Shown here: in pieces, positions 16,301-22,856 of the stretch
Position numbering within the stretch: position 1 is the stretch's first letter
Layout: each line of letters opens with the position of its first letter
Assembly: GCA_964654415.1 (NCBI GenBank)
Contig: CAZZIP010000002.1
Span: 1 to 64,000 of the forward strand
Length of the DNA: 64,000 bases
Origin: Methylohalobius sp964654415
GTDB lineage: Bacteria > Pseudomonadota > Gammaproteobacteria > Methylococcales > Methylothermaceae
Direction of reading: 5' to 3'
Position numbers and translations under genes: made by a program
Notes under the pieces: generated by a model
What the model saw: the letters and a program-made list of their open reading frames with translations, nothing else
What the model was told of the DNA's origin: nothing
Databases searched by the model: none

Positions 16301-16434
16301 TTGCCACCGGTCCCGGTTCGGAAATCCAAAGGCCGTTAGCGGTGGTGGTGATCGGGGGACTAGTGAGTTCTACAGCCTTGACCTTGATTATTTTGCCGAT
16401 TCTTTACCGTCGCTTCGGCAAGGAGCAACCGTGA
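13378..16434 (+). CDS. Heavy-metal efflux RND pump (CzcA/CusA family)
   Basis: A 1018-residue proton-driven RND permease with twelve predicted membrane helices and two large periplasmic loops. The N-terminus (NLPIDAFPDVSTPQVKV) is typical of the heavy-metal HME-RND subfamily. Helix 4 reads AIAIGMLVDAAVVVVEN, closer to the CusA form than to the DFG-DGA form of classical CzcA. The periplasmic stretch FTQPIQMRVTEMLTGVRGDV is CzcA-like. The exported metal is therefore open: Zn, Co, Cd, Ni, Cu or Ag. It is the core of a complete tripartite operon. Confidence 0.93.
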   Translation: MMSALLRFALTQRLAVLLAAVVLAGLGWHAARNLPIDAFPDVSTPQVKVIVKAPGMTPEEVEARITLPIEQELLGLPRQKMLRSIAKYALTDITVDFEEGTDVYWARQQVAERLNNVWGELPPGISGGIAPLTTPLGEMFMFTIEGDGLDLMEKRRLLDWVIRPALRTVPGVADVNALGGYVRSFEVVPDAAKLAAVGVSLDQVVEALSRNNRNDGAGRLEVGEEAVLVRAQGRIQTLEDVRRIVVAERDGIPVTIGDLGEVRIGALTRYGALSENGIGEAVEGLVLSLRGANARQVVEGVRAKLAQLAPGLPAGIELKVLYDRGKLVDRAVHTVVKALAEAIVLVLILLVLFLGELRAAVTVALILPLAALFTFLAMRQFGLSANLMSLGGLAIAIGMLVDAAVVVVENIATYLSHADKTARLPYLHVIYRAVREVAQPVTSGILIIVIVFLPLLTLEGLEGKLFIPVALTIVFALTSSLVLSLTVIPVLASYILRKLPHGEPWLSRLLHRLYAPVLSFSLTHSRAVVVGAGVAFLVALGLYTQIGKTFMPVMDEGDIVIQSEKLPSINLAQTIRLDLKIQQAILKEVPEVERVVSRVGADEIGLDPMELNETDHFLALKPESTWRVRDKPALIEQLRRVMVQFPGIAFGFTQPIQMRVTEMLTGVRGDVAVKLFGNDLNILSQKAQEIVQVLQAVPGAVDVMTRRNEGAQYLEVVIDRLAAGSLGLDVDTLAQLLRSQIEGLRLGIVQEGVQRTSLLLRGPGDPDQLMALRVSLPDGRAIPLTAVARLEKREGVVAIERERGLRYAVVRANVQGRDLVGFVEEARRKVAENVKLPVGYYLEWGGQFENQQRAAKRLALVIPVALGLIFLLLFSTFGSLRQALLVLGNIPLALIGGVVGLWLSGEYLSVPASVGFIALLGIAVLNGVVLVSYFNQLLALGKPIDQVVVEGAMRRLRPVLMTASIAAFGLVPLLFATGPGSEIQRPLAVVVIGGLVSSTALTLIILPILYRRFGKEQP

Positions 16435-16733
16435 GCGAGCGCTACCTTTTGACTTTGATCGCCGCTCCTGGTGTGGAGGAACCTTTGGTAGACTGGCTGC
16501 TACAGTATGAAGCCCAGTATGGCTTTGTCAGCTTTAGAGTGGACGGCCATTCCAGTCAGCTAGACGGACTGACTCTGGCCGAACAGGTCGCCGGGCGCAG
16601 GCGCTTGATCCGGTTTCAGATGTGCGTGGATGAGAACGAACTGGTATTTCTTTTGGAGCGCTTGAAGCTCGATTTTCCCGGCAGCGGGATCCAGTATTGG
16701 GTGGTACCGGTGACGGCGAGCGGGAGGATATAA
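16431..16733 (+). CDS. DUF3240 family protein
   Basis: A 100-residue soluble protein matching DUF3240 proteins, which are commonly encoded right after heavy-metal RND pump genes. It begins at a GTG that overlaps the pump stop (GTGA). The pattern resembles a small alpha/beta PII-like or ferredoxin-like fold (LTLIAAPGVEEPLVDWLLQ, then IRFQMCVDENELVFLLERL). Its role is not known to me. A regulatory or metal-sensing part in the operon is plausible but not shown. Confidence 0.8.
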   Translation: MSERYLLTLIAAPGVEEPLVDWLLQYEAQYGFVSFRVDGHSSQLDGLTLAEQVAGRRRLIRFQMCVDENELVFLLERLKLDFPGSGIQYWVVPVTASGRI

Positions 16734-16775
16734 GGTTGTGATACGATCTAAGCCGATCGGATTAGGAGAATTGCC

Positions 16776-18071
16776 ATGCTCACGCGACGCCGTTTTTTGG
16801 GATATTCGGCAGCTGGGATCCTTACTTTGGCCTCCGGCTGCCGGCCGGCGTATTTCCCAAGGCTTTTGGCAGAAAAAGAGCGAGATTTCCCCCCGCTGGC
16901 GAAGAAAGCCAAGCGGGCGCGGCGGAAGAACTTGTTGCTCGGTTATCCGATCAACATGAACACCCCCCAAGAGGAGTTTTTCGCCTGGCGTGCGGAGCTT
17001 CGCCGGGCAGGCATAGGAGAATTTGCTTATAACAACGTGGGCAACCCCTATCGGCCAAGCACCATCGCCTTCAACACCCATGACTTCGAACGCGAACTCG
17101 TGGCCCGCTTTGCCAAGGTGTACGGTTTTCCGGCCGGCAATGTGTGGGGGTTTTTGTCCCACAGCGGCACCGACAGCAATATGCACGGCATGTACCTGGG
17201 AAGGACTTTGCTCAAAGGGCGAACCGGTATTCTGCCCAAGTGTTACTTTACCAAAGAAGCCCATTATTCGATCCAAATCCTGCGCGATCTTTTGGGGCTG
17301 GAGACGGTGTGGGTGGAGACTTTGCCGGATGCGAGCATGGATGTTGAGGATCTCAAGCGCAAGCTGGCGCAAAACGCCGACCGGCCAGCTTTGGTGGTGG
17401 CCACGGTGGGGACGACCTTCAAGGGTGGGATCGACCCGGTCGATAAGATCCAGGAAGTTTTGCAGGGGGCGGGGATGCCAAATTATTTGCACCTGGATGC
17501 GGCGCTGTTTGGGGGGTATCTTCCCCATACCCACCGGGCTTTTGAGGTGCTGCATTCATCGGGTGGGGGACAAAAGCGCTACGATTCGCTGGCGGTTTCC
17601 TGCCACAAGTTCTTCGGGTTTCATTCTCCGGCGGGGATTTTCCTCACCACCCAAAGCAATTTCGAGGAGTTCTTAGAATTCTACAGCCAGGTGCACAACC
17701 CCGAGTACATCGGCCACGTTCCAGGAACCATCACCTGCTCGCGCGATGCAGTCAAACCGGCCGAGTTCTACTTTTTCTCAACTCCTCAAGCCTTAACCAG
17801 GCAGGCTCAGGACGCGCGCTTGATGCTGGCGCATACCGATTACCTGTTCGACCGGATGCAAAGCCGTTTTCCTCAGCTTGCCCCAAAGCGCGCGAGCGAG
17901 GTTTCCAATACCGTGTATTTCCGAAAGCCGGCCGACTGGGTTGTGAAAAAATACTCGCTGGCGACGATAAAGCTTGAGACCCAAGAGTTGGCTCACGTGG
18001 TGGTGATGCCGCACGTCGATCAAAGCGTATTGGACGAGTTTCTGACCGATCTGGCAAAAGAACACGTGTGA
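16776..18071 (+). CDS. PLP-dependent (histidine-type) decarboxylase with Tat signal
   Basis: A 431-residue group II pyridoxal-phosphate decarboxylase, closest in pattern to histidine decarboxylases (YPINMNTPQEEFF, EFAYNNVGNPY, GFLSHSGTDSNMHG). Visible active-site residues are His163 (EAHYS, stacking on PLP), Asp241 (HLDAA, pairing with the pyridine nitrogen) and Lys278 (SCHKFFG, Schiff base). The N-terminus is a good twin-arginine signal, TRRRFLG plus a hydrophobic run, ending in a lipobox-like ASGC at Cys22, so the enzyme may be exported folded and perhaps lipidated. AGGAG precedes the ATG. Substrate assignment is tentative. Confidence 0.8.
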   Translation: MLTRRRFLGYSAAGILTLASGCRPAYFPRLLAEKERDFPPLAKKAKRARRKNLLLGYPINMNTPQEEFFAWRAELRRAGIGEFAYNNVGNPYRPSTIAFNTHDFERELVARFAKVYGFPAGNVWGFLSHSGTDSNMHGMYLGRTLLKGRTGILPKCYFTKEAHYSIQILRDLLGLETVWVETLPDASMDVEDLKRKLAQNADRPALVVATVGTTFKGGIDPVDKIQEVLQGAGMPNYLHLDAALFGGYLPHTHRAFEVLHSSGGGQKRYDSLAVSCHKFFGFHSPAGIFLTTQSNFEEFLEFYSQVHNPEYIGHVPGTITCSRDAVKPAEFYFFSTPQALTRQAQDARLMLAHTDYLFDRMQSRFPQLAPKRASEVSNTVYFRKPADWVVKKYSLATIKLETQELAHVVVMPHVDQSVLDEFLTDLAKEHV

Positions 18072-18139
18072 AACCGTGCTTAAGGGTTTCCTTACGCTAT
18101 AACCAAAGTATCATTGTGATTGAAGCTTAAGGAGTGAAT

Positions 18140-19117
18140 ATGACCTCACCAAAACGAATTGCGGTGACTGGCGCAGCCGGCAGAATTAGCTACTCTTTGT
18201 TGTTTCGGATCGCCGCCGGCGATCTTTTAGGACCTGATCAGCCGGTTATTCTCCAGCTTCTGGAAGTCGAGCCGATGCGCAAGGTGCTGGAAGGAGTGGT
18301 GTTAGAGCTTAAAGACTGCGCCTTTCCGCTTTTGCGCGGCGTCATCGCCTCTTGTGATCCGGAAGAAGCCTTCGCCGAGGCGGAGTTGGTGTTTTTGGTG
18401 GGGGCCCAACCCAGAGGGGCGGGAATGGCGCGCAAGGACCTGCTCCAAGTCAACGCTAGCATCTTCGCGGCTCAAGGGCGGGCCTTAGATCGGGTAGTGG
18501 CGCGCCATGCCAAGATCTTGGTGGTGGGCAATCCGGTCAACACCAACGCCCTGATCGCTATCAAGAACGCGCCAAGCCTGGATCCCAAGAGCTTCTCCGC
18601 CATGACCCGTTTGGATCACAACCGGGCCGTGAACCTGCTGGCGGAGGAATGCCGCGTACCGGTCACCGAAGTCCGCCGAATCACCATCTGGGGAAACCAT
18701 TCCGCGACCCAGTTTCCCGACCTCGTCCACGCCCAGGTTCAGGGCAGACCGGCGCTGGAATGGGTGGGACGAGACTGGTACGAGACGGTTTTCATTCCCA
18801 AAGTCCAGCGCCGCGGCGAGGCCATCATCGAGCTTTTAGGCAAATCCAGCGCCGCCTCGGCGGCCCATGCGGCGATCGAACAGATGCGCAGCTGGTTGTT
18901 TGGCACGGCGCCTTCGGATTGGGTCAGCATGGCTGTTCCAAGCGATGGCAGCTATGGTATCACCGAAGGGCTGGTCTATTCTTTTCCAGTTACGGTAAGC
19001 GGCGGTCAGTACCAGATTGTGCAAGGCCTGGAAATAGACGATTTCTGTCGCCAGCGCATGGTCCTGACCGAACAAGAGCTCTTAGAGGAACGGGAGGCGG
19101 TCAAAGACTTGCTATAA
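18140..19117 (+). CDS. mdh: Malate dehydrogenase (NAD-dependent)
   Basis: A 325-residue enzyme that interconverts malate and oxaloacetate in the TCA cycle. It belongs to the longer MDH group related to cytosolic/chloroplast enzymes (KRIAVTGAAGRISYSLLFRI, MTRLDHNRA, WGNHSATQFPD with the catalytic His). The last Gly of the usual GAAGQIG nucleotide motif is Ser here. I chose the ATG at 18140 because AAGGAG ends six bases before it; a GTG two codons earlier overlaps that site. It stands alone between the decarboxylase and cytochrome genes. Confidence 0.95.
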   Translation: MTSPKRIAVTGAAGRISYSLLFRIAAGDLLGPDQPVILQLLEVEPMRKVLEGVVLELKDCAFPLLRGVIASCDPEEAFAEAELVFLVGAQPRGAGMARKDLLQVNASIFAAQGRALDRVVARHAKILVVGNPVNTNALIAIKNAPSLDPKSFSAMTRLDHNRAVNLLAEECRVPVTEVRRITIWGNHSATQFPDLVHAQVQGRPALEWVGRDWYETVFIPKVQRRGEAIIELLGKSSAASAAHAAIEQMRSWLFGTAPSDWVSMAVPSDGSYGITEGLVYSFPVTVSGGQYQIVQGLEIDDFCRQRMVLTEQELLEEREAVKDLL

Positions 19118-19153
19118 TAAAAAACCTGCAACTATTGGGGGAGTGAATCGCAG

Positions 19154-19759
19154 ATGAAAAACAACGCAGTGTGGGTGAGCGTATTGGGGGTAGCGGCACT
19201 TGTGGGACAAGCCTTTGGAGACGGGAATCCCGATGCTGGTAAGGCCAAGTTTTATACCTGCCAGGGTTGCCACAGCATTCCCAGCTATACGAACGCTTAT
19301 CCGACTTACCACGTACCCAAGATCGGTGGCCAGTATGAGCCTTACGTAATCATGGCTTTGCAAGCCTACAAAGAAGGCGCGCGCACACACGGTAGCATGC
19401 AAGGTAACGCTGGCGCTATGAGCGATCAGGATATGGCCGATTTGGCCGCCTATGTGGCCAAGTTCGAGAGCAAAAGCCAAGAGGGTCCCATCACTGGCGA
19501 CGTCGCCAAGGGCAAGGAACTGGCGGCCAAGTGCGCTAGCTGCCACGGCGCAGACGGCAACGCCCCAGCACCCAATTTCCCGCGTTTGGCCGGGCAGTAC
19601 GAGAGCTACTTGGTGAAGGCCATTCAGGATTACCAAAGCGGCAAGCGGCAAAATCCGATCATGCAGTCCATGACGCAGGGATTGACTGAGGAAGACATCC
19701 GCAACTTGGCTGCCTACTACGCCAGCCAGGTGGGATTAGGCGTTGTCAAAAGCGACTGA
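19154..19759 (+). CDS. Dihaem cytochrome c4
   Basis: A 201-residue periplasmic protein with a signal peptide (ending QAFG-DG) and two class I cytochrome c domains, each with a CXXCH haem site: CQGCH near residue 36 and CASCH near residue 129. Both domains share the family phrase KIGGQYEPYV / RLAGQYESYL and end with a helix of the DLAAYVAKF / NLAAYYASQ type. Cytochromes c4 carry electrons to terminal oxidases. GGGGGAG lies upstream of the ATG. The first domain has a longer haem-distal loop (SIPSYTNAYPTYH) than the second. Confidence 0.92.
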   Translation: MKNNAVWVSVLGVAALVGQAFGDGNPDAGKAKFYTCQGCHSIPSYTNAYPTYHVPKIGGQYEPYVIMALQAYKEGARTHGSMQGNAGAMSDQDMADLAAYVAKFESKSQEGPITGDVAKGKELAAKCASCHGADGNAPAPNFPRLAGQYESYLVKAIQDYQSGKRQNPIMQSMTQGLTEEDIRNLAAYYASQVGLGVVKSD

Positions 19760-19766
19760 ACCTGAG

Positions 19767-20624
19767 TTATTCCCGCGCTTTGGCTAATCCGTAGCGGCGC
19801 AGGAACAGTTCCGGATCTACCGCCGTGCGGTTGAGATAGACGCTAAAGTGAAGGTGCGGCCCGGTGACTCGGCCCGTGGCGCCGACGTAGCCCAGCACCT
19901 CGCCGCGTTGCACGGCTTGGCCAGGCTGGACGTCGATGCGATCAAGGTGGAAATAGCCGCTGATCAGTCCCTGGCCGTGGTCCAAGAATACCGCTTTGCC
20001 GGTGAAGAAAAACTCTTCGGCAGCAAGCACAGTGCCCGCAGCTGGTGCCTGAACCGGGGTGCCTTGCGGGGCGATGAGGTCAAGACCGCTGTGAGGGTTT
20101 CGGGGCTCACCGTTGAAGAAGCGGCGAAGGCCAAATAGACTGCCGAGCCGGCCCCGGACCGGAAGGTGAAAATCGGTGTCTACCTGCGCGCGTTCGGTCC
20201 AGGTAGCTAGGATTTCCTCAAGCCGTTTCCGCTCGCGCTCGATCCGCGCCAGGTCATCCGGCTGTGGGGTGACATAGCGCTCCTGGCCTTTGGGCAAGCG
20301 GATGGATTGGGCCGGATATGCCTTTGGATCGACCTTAAAACTTAAGGTTTCGCAGCGGTCAGCGCGGCATACCTCGACTGTGTGGTGGCCTGGCTTGGTC
20401 GCAAGCGGAATGCCAACCAGAGCGATCCAACGTCCCTCGTTTTCGGTCACCAGGACTGGCCGATCGGCCAAGGTCGCCCTGGGTCTCAGCGAATTCGCCT
20501 CCCCCAGGTCCACGACGGCAATGCCGCCTGGGACGGGAGAATGAACGGGGAGGGGCTGGGCAGTGGCCAGGCTTAGGAAACAGGTCAAGCTCCCTCCGAG
20601 AAGGACCGCAAGGCGCTTAATCAT
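19767..20624 (-). CDS. M23 family (LytM) peptidoglycan endopeptidase
   Basis: A 285-residue secreted protein with a signal peptide (MIKRLAVLLGGSLTCFLSLATAQP). Residues about 30-130 form a beta-rich N-terminal region, and residues about 160-280 the M23 domain. The zinc motifs HSGLD (HxxxD) and HLHF (HxH) are intact, so it should be an active endopeptidase cutting peptide crosslinks, or an amidase activator. Its start overlaps the end of xseA by 8 bp, an arrangement seen in several gammaproteobacteria. It is convergent with the cytochrome c4 gene, 7 bp apart. Confidence 0.9.
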   Translation of the reverse strand: MIKRLAVLLGGSLTCFLSLATAQPLPVHSPVPGGIAVVDLGEANSLRPRATLADRPVLVTENEGRWIALVGIPLATKPGHHTVEVCRADRCETLSFKVDPKAYPAQSIRLPKGQERYVTPQPDDLARIERERKRLEEILATWTERAQVDTDFHLPVRGRLGSLFGLRRFFNGEPRNPHSGLDLIAPQGTPVQAPAAGTVLAAEEFFFTGKAVFLDHGQGLISGYFHLDRIDVQPGQAVQRGEVLGYVGATGRVTGPHLHFSVYLNRTAVDPELFLRRYGLAKARE

Positions 20625-21981
20625 CGATCACCTGCTTGACCTCGCAGACCAGCCTGCCTTTGGCCAGCTGCGCCTGAACTTTTCTACCGGCTTCTGTTTC
20701 CCTAGCGGAGGTGAGAGGCTTGCCGGTCTCAAGCTCGGTCACGATGGCATACCCCCTAGCCAGCGTGGCCAGGGGACTGACAGCATCCAGCGCCCGGCTC
20801 AGTTCGGCCAGGTGCTGGCGCTGGATTGTGAAGCGCAGTTTCTGCGCCCCCTTGAGGCGTCGGTCCAGTTGCCCTAGGTGGCTGCGGAGCTGGGCCAGAT
20901 GCACCTGGGGATGGTGGCGGGCGAGCCTGGCCAGTTGGGTTTCTACCACCTGCTTGCGGGTGATCAGCCGCATTTGCATCGCTTTTTGGCTTCGCAACAC
21001 CAGTTCGTCTAGGCGCTGCATCCAGCCCAAAAGCTTGGCTTTAGGGTGGGTTTGCCTTAGGCGGGTGCTCAGCCAGCTAAGCTTTTGCCGGCTCTGGTGG
21101 AGGTGGCGTCTGATGCAAACGTTCATCCGGTTTGCCAAAACTTCCAGATGGCGGCTTAACGCGTTGCTGTCTGGGCTGACGGCTTCGGCAGCGGCCGAAG
21201 GGGTGGGAGCGCGGTAATCGGCGACGAAATCGGCGATGGTAAAATCGATCTCGTGGCCGATGCCGGTAACCACCGGAATTTGGCTGGCATAAATCGCGCG
21301 GGCGACGACTTCCTCGTTGAATGGCCAAAGGTCTTCTAAGCTTCCGCCGCCGCGCACAAGCAGCAGCACCTCGCACTCTCGCCGCTGGTTGGCAAGTTCC
21401 AAAGCACGCACGATCTCGCCTTTGGCGGTCTCCCCCTGAACTTGGCACGGATAGACGATGACTTCAAGGCCAGCAAAGCGGCGCCTCAGCACGGTGAGCA
21501 CGTCGCGGATCGCCGCCCCGCTCGGAGAGGTGATGACGCCGACCCGCTTAGGCCACTTAGGCAGCGGGCGCTTGCGTTCCGGCGCGAACAAACCTTCCTC
21601 GTGCAGACGTTGTTTGAGGAGCTCAAAGGCTCGGTGCAGGGCGCCATCGCCGGCTTCTTCGATGGCTTCCACCACCAATTGGAAGTCGCCGCGCGCCTCA
21701 TACAGACTGACTTGAGCCAGAACCAGCACGTGCAGGCCATTGGCGGGGGTAAAATCCAGCAGCTGGTTATGCTGCCGGAACATGGCACAGCGCACCTGAG
21801 CCTCGGCGTCCTTGAGGGTAAAATACCAATGGCCGGAAGGTGGGCGCGAGAGATTGGAGATTTCCCCTTCGATCCAAAGCCTGGGAAAACTCTCAGAGAG
21901 CAACCGTCTCACCTCGCGGTTGAGGCGGGAGACGGTGTAGACTTCACGTTCGAGCCAGGGCTTGGGGAAAGCCGTCGCCAT
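20617..21981 (-). CDS. xseA: Exodeoxyribonuclease VII large subunit
   Basis: A 454-residue protein, about the length of E. coli XseA. The OB-fold N-terminus is visible (WIEGEISNLSRPPSGHWYFT, then VRCAMFRQ), followed by the catalytic core (GVITSPSGAAIRDVL, LVRGGGSLEDLWPFNEE, GIGHEIDFTIADFVADYRAP) and a long coiled-coil C-terminal arm. It degrades single-stranded DNA with the small subunit XseB, which is not in this window. The gene starts one base inside the stop of hslR (TAATG). Confidence 0.96.
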   Translation of the reverse strand: MATAFPKPWLEREVYTVSRLNREVRRLLSESFPRLWIEGEISNLSRPPSGHWYFTLKDAEAQVRCAMFRQHNQLLDFTPANGLHVLVLAQVSLYEARGDFQLVVEAIEEAGDGALHRAFELLKQRLHEEGLFAPERKRPLPKWPKRVGVITSPSGAAIRDVLTVLRRRFAGLEVIVYPCQVQGETAKGEIVRALELANQRRECEVLLLVRGGGSLEDLWPFNEEVVARAIYASQIPVVTGIGHEIDFTIADFVADYRAPTPSAAAEAVSPDSNALSRHLEVLANRMNVCIRRHLHQSRQKLSWLSTRLRQTHPKAKLLGWMQRLDELVLRSQKAMQMRLITRKQVVETQLARLARHHPQVHLAQLRSHLGQLDRRLKGAQKLRFTIQRQHLAELSRALDAVSPLATLARGYAIVTELETGKPLTSARETEAGRKVQAQLAKGRLVCEVKQVIDD

Positions 21982-22376
21982 TACTCTTCGGCTCGCTTGA
22001 AGCGATGGATCTGGCGGCGTTGGCGCTTGTTAGGGCGCTTTGCCGGTTGGCTGAAAGCGGCCTGTTCAGCCCGCCGGCGGGCAGCTTCTGCTTGACGCCG
22101 GGCGCGGCTTTCTGGACTTTCTTCGTAGAGCAAAGCAGATTCCTTAGCCGACCGGCGCTGAGGGTTGAGACCAGTGACGGTGATTTCAAAGGTGTAAGGT
22201 TCTTTGGTGATCTCGATCCGGCTGCCGACACCGATTTCCTTGCTCGGTTTGACCCGCCGCCCGTCCACGTGCACTTTGCCGCCGCTCACCGCCTCGGCGG
22301 CTAAGGTCCGGGTCTTGAAAAATCGCGCTGCCCAGAGCCATTTGTCGAGGCGCATTTTGGTCAACGGTTCGCTCAT
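21981..22376 (-). CDS. hslR: S4-domain RNA-binding protein Hsp15
   Basis: A 131-residue basic protein: an N-terminal S4 RNA-binding domain (MRLDKWLWAARFFKTRTLA, then GKVHVDGRRVKPSKEI) and a highly basic C-terminal tail with the family phrase SALLYEESPES and RPNKRQRRQIHRFKR. Hsp15 recognises 50S subunits with nascent chains and helps recycle stalled ribosomes. The frame is open far upstream (to 22730), but that part lies antisense to the neighbouring membrane gene and is not Hsp15-like. The ATG at 22376 gives the standard length. Confidence 0.92.
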   Translation of the reverse strand: MSEPLTKMRLDKWLWAARFFKTRTLAAEAVSGGKVHVDGRRVKPSKEIGVGSRIEITKEPYTFEITVTGLNPQRRSAKESALLYEESPESRARRQAEAARRRAEQAAFSQPAKRPNKRQRRQIHRFKRAEE

Positions 22377-22472
22377 GGAGATAAGTTTTCGGTTGAGAAT
22401 GTAATGCCAACCAAAAGAGAATAACGCAGTTTTGGGTTTGCGATCGAATTCTTCTCTGCAGAAGGGTGAGCG

Positions 22473-22856
22473 ATGAATCTGGAAAAAGTCGTCTTTGGCT
22501 TTTTTATTATCTTGGCGTTGACCCTTAATTTTGGGTTCTTTCTCGGCGAGATGGACAATCCTCTTCATCATAACGTTTACGAGTTGTTCGTAGTGATCGT
22601 CGTAAATCTGGTCGCCACCGTCCTCAAGCTGGGAGATCGTACCCAGATCGGCGCGATCCTCCTTTCCACCAGCCTGGTGGCAGACCTGGAGCTGATCGCC
22701 GCGGCGATCTACTGGACCATCGTGGTGCATGTGACCGGGACCGGGCTGACTCCGAGTGTGACCGCCACCATCGTTTCCTTGAGCGGGGGCGCGATGGTGG
22801 CGAACGTCGTTTCGGTGGTGATAGTGGTGTCCGAGACTTTGATGGCGCGGCGCTGA
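22473..22856 (+). CDS. Small four-helix membrane protein
   Basis: A 127-residue protein that is nearly all hydrophobic: segments at about residues 5-25, 38-55, 60-85 and 100-122. A short acidic and His loop (GEMDNPLHHNVYE) follows the first helix. It overlaps the ion channel gene by one base (TGATG), and I infer it is a channel partner or auxiliary subunit. It resembles small conserved membrane proteins of unknown function that accompany such channels (possibly DUF6394). No catalytic motif is visible. Confidence 0.7.
   Translation: MNLEKVVFGFFIILALTLNFGFFLGEMDNPLHHNVYELFVVIVVNLVATVLKLGDRTQIGAILLSTSLVADLELIAAAIYWTIVVHVTGTGLTPSVTATIVSLSGGAMVANVVSVVIVVSETLMARR

Noticed and set aside
16560..17555. 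Large minus-strand ORF opposite the DUF3240 and decarboxylase genes
   Set aside because: It is the antisense shadow of two well-supported genes and has no coherent domain.
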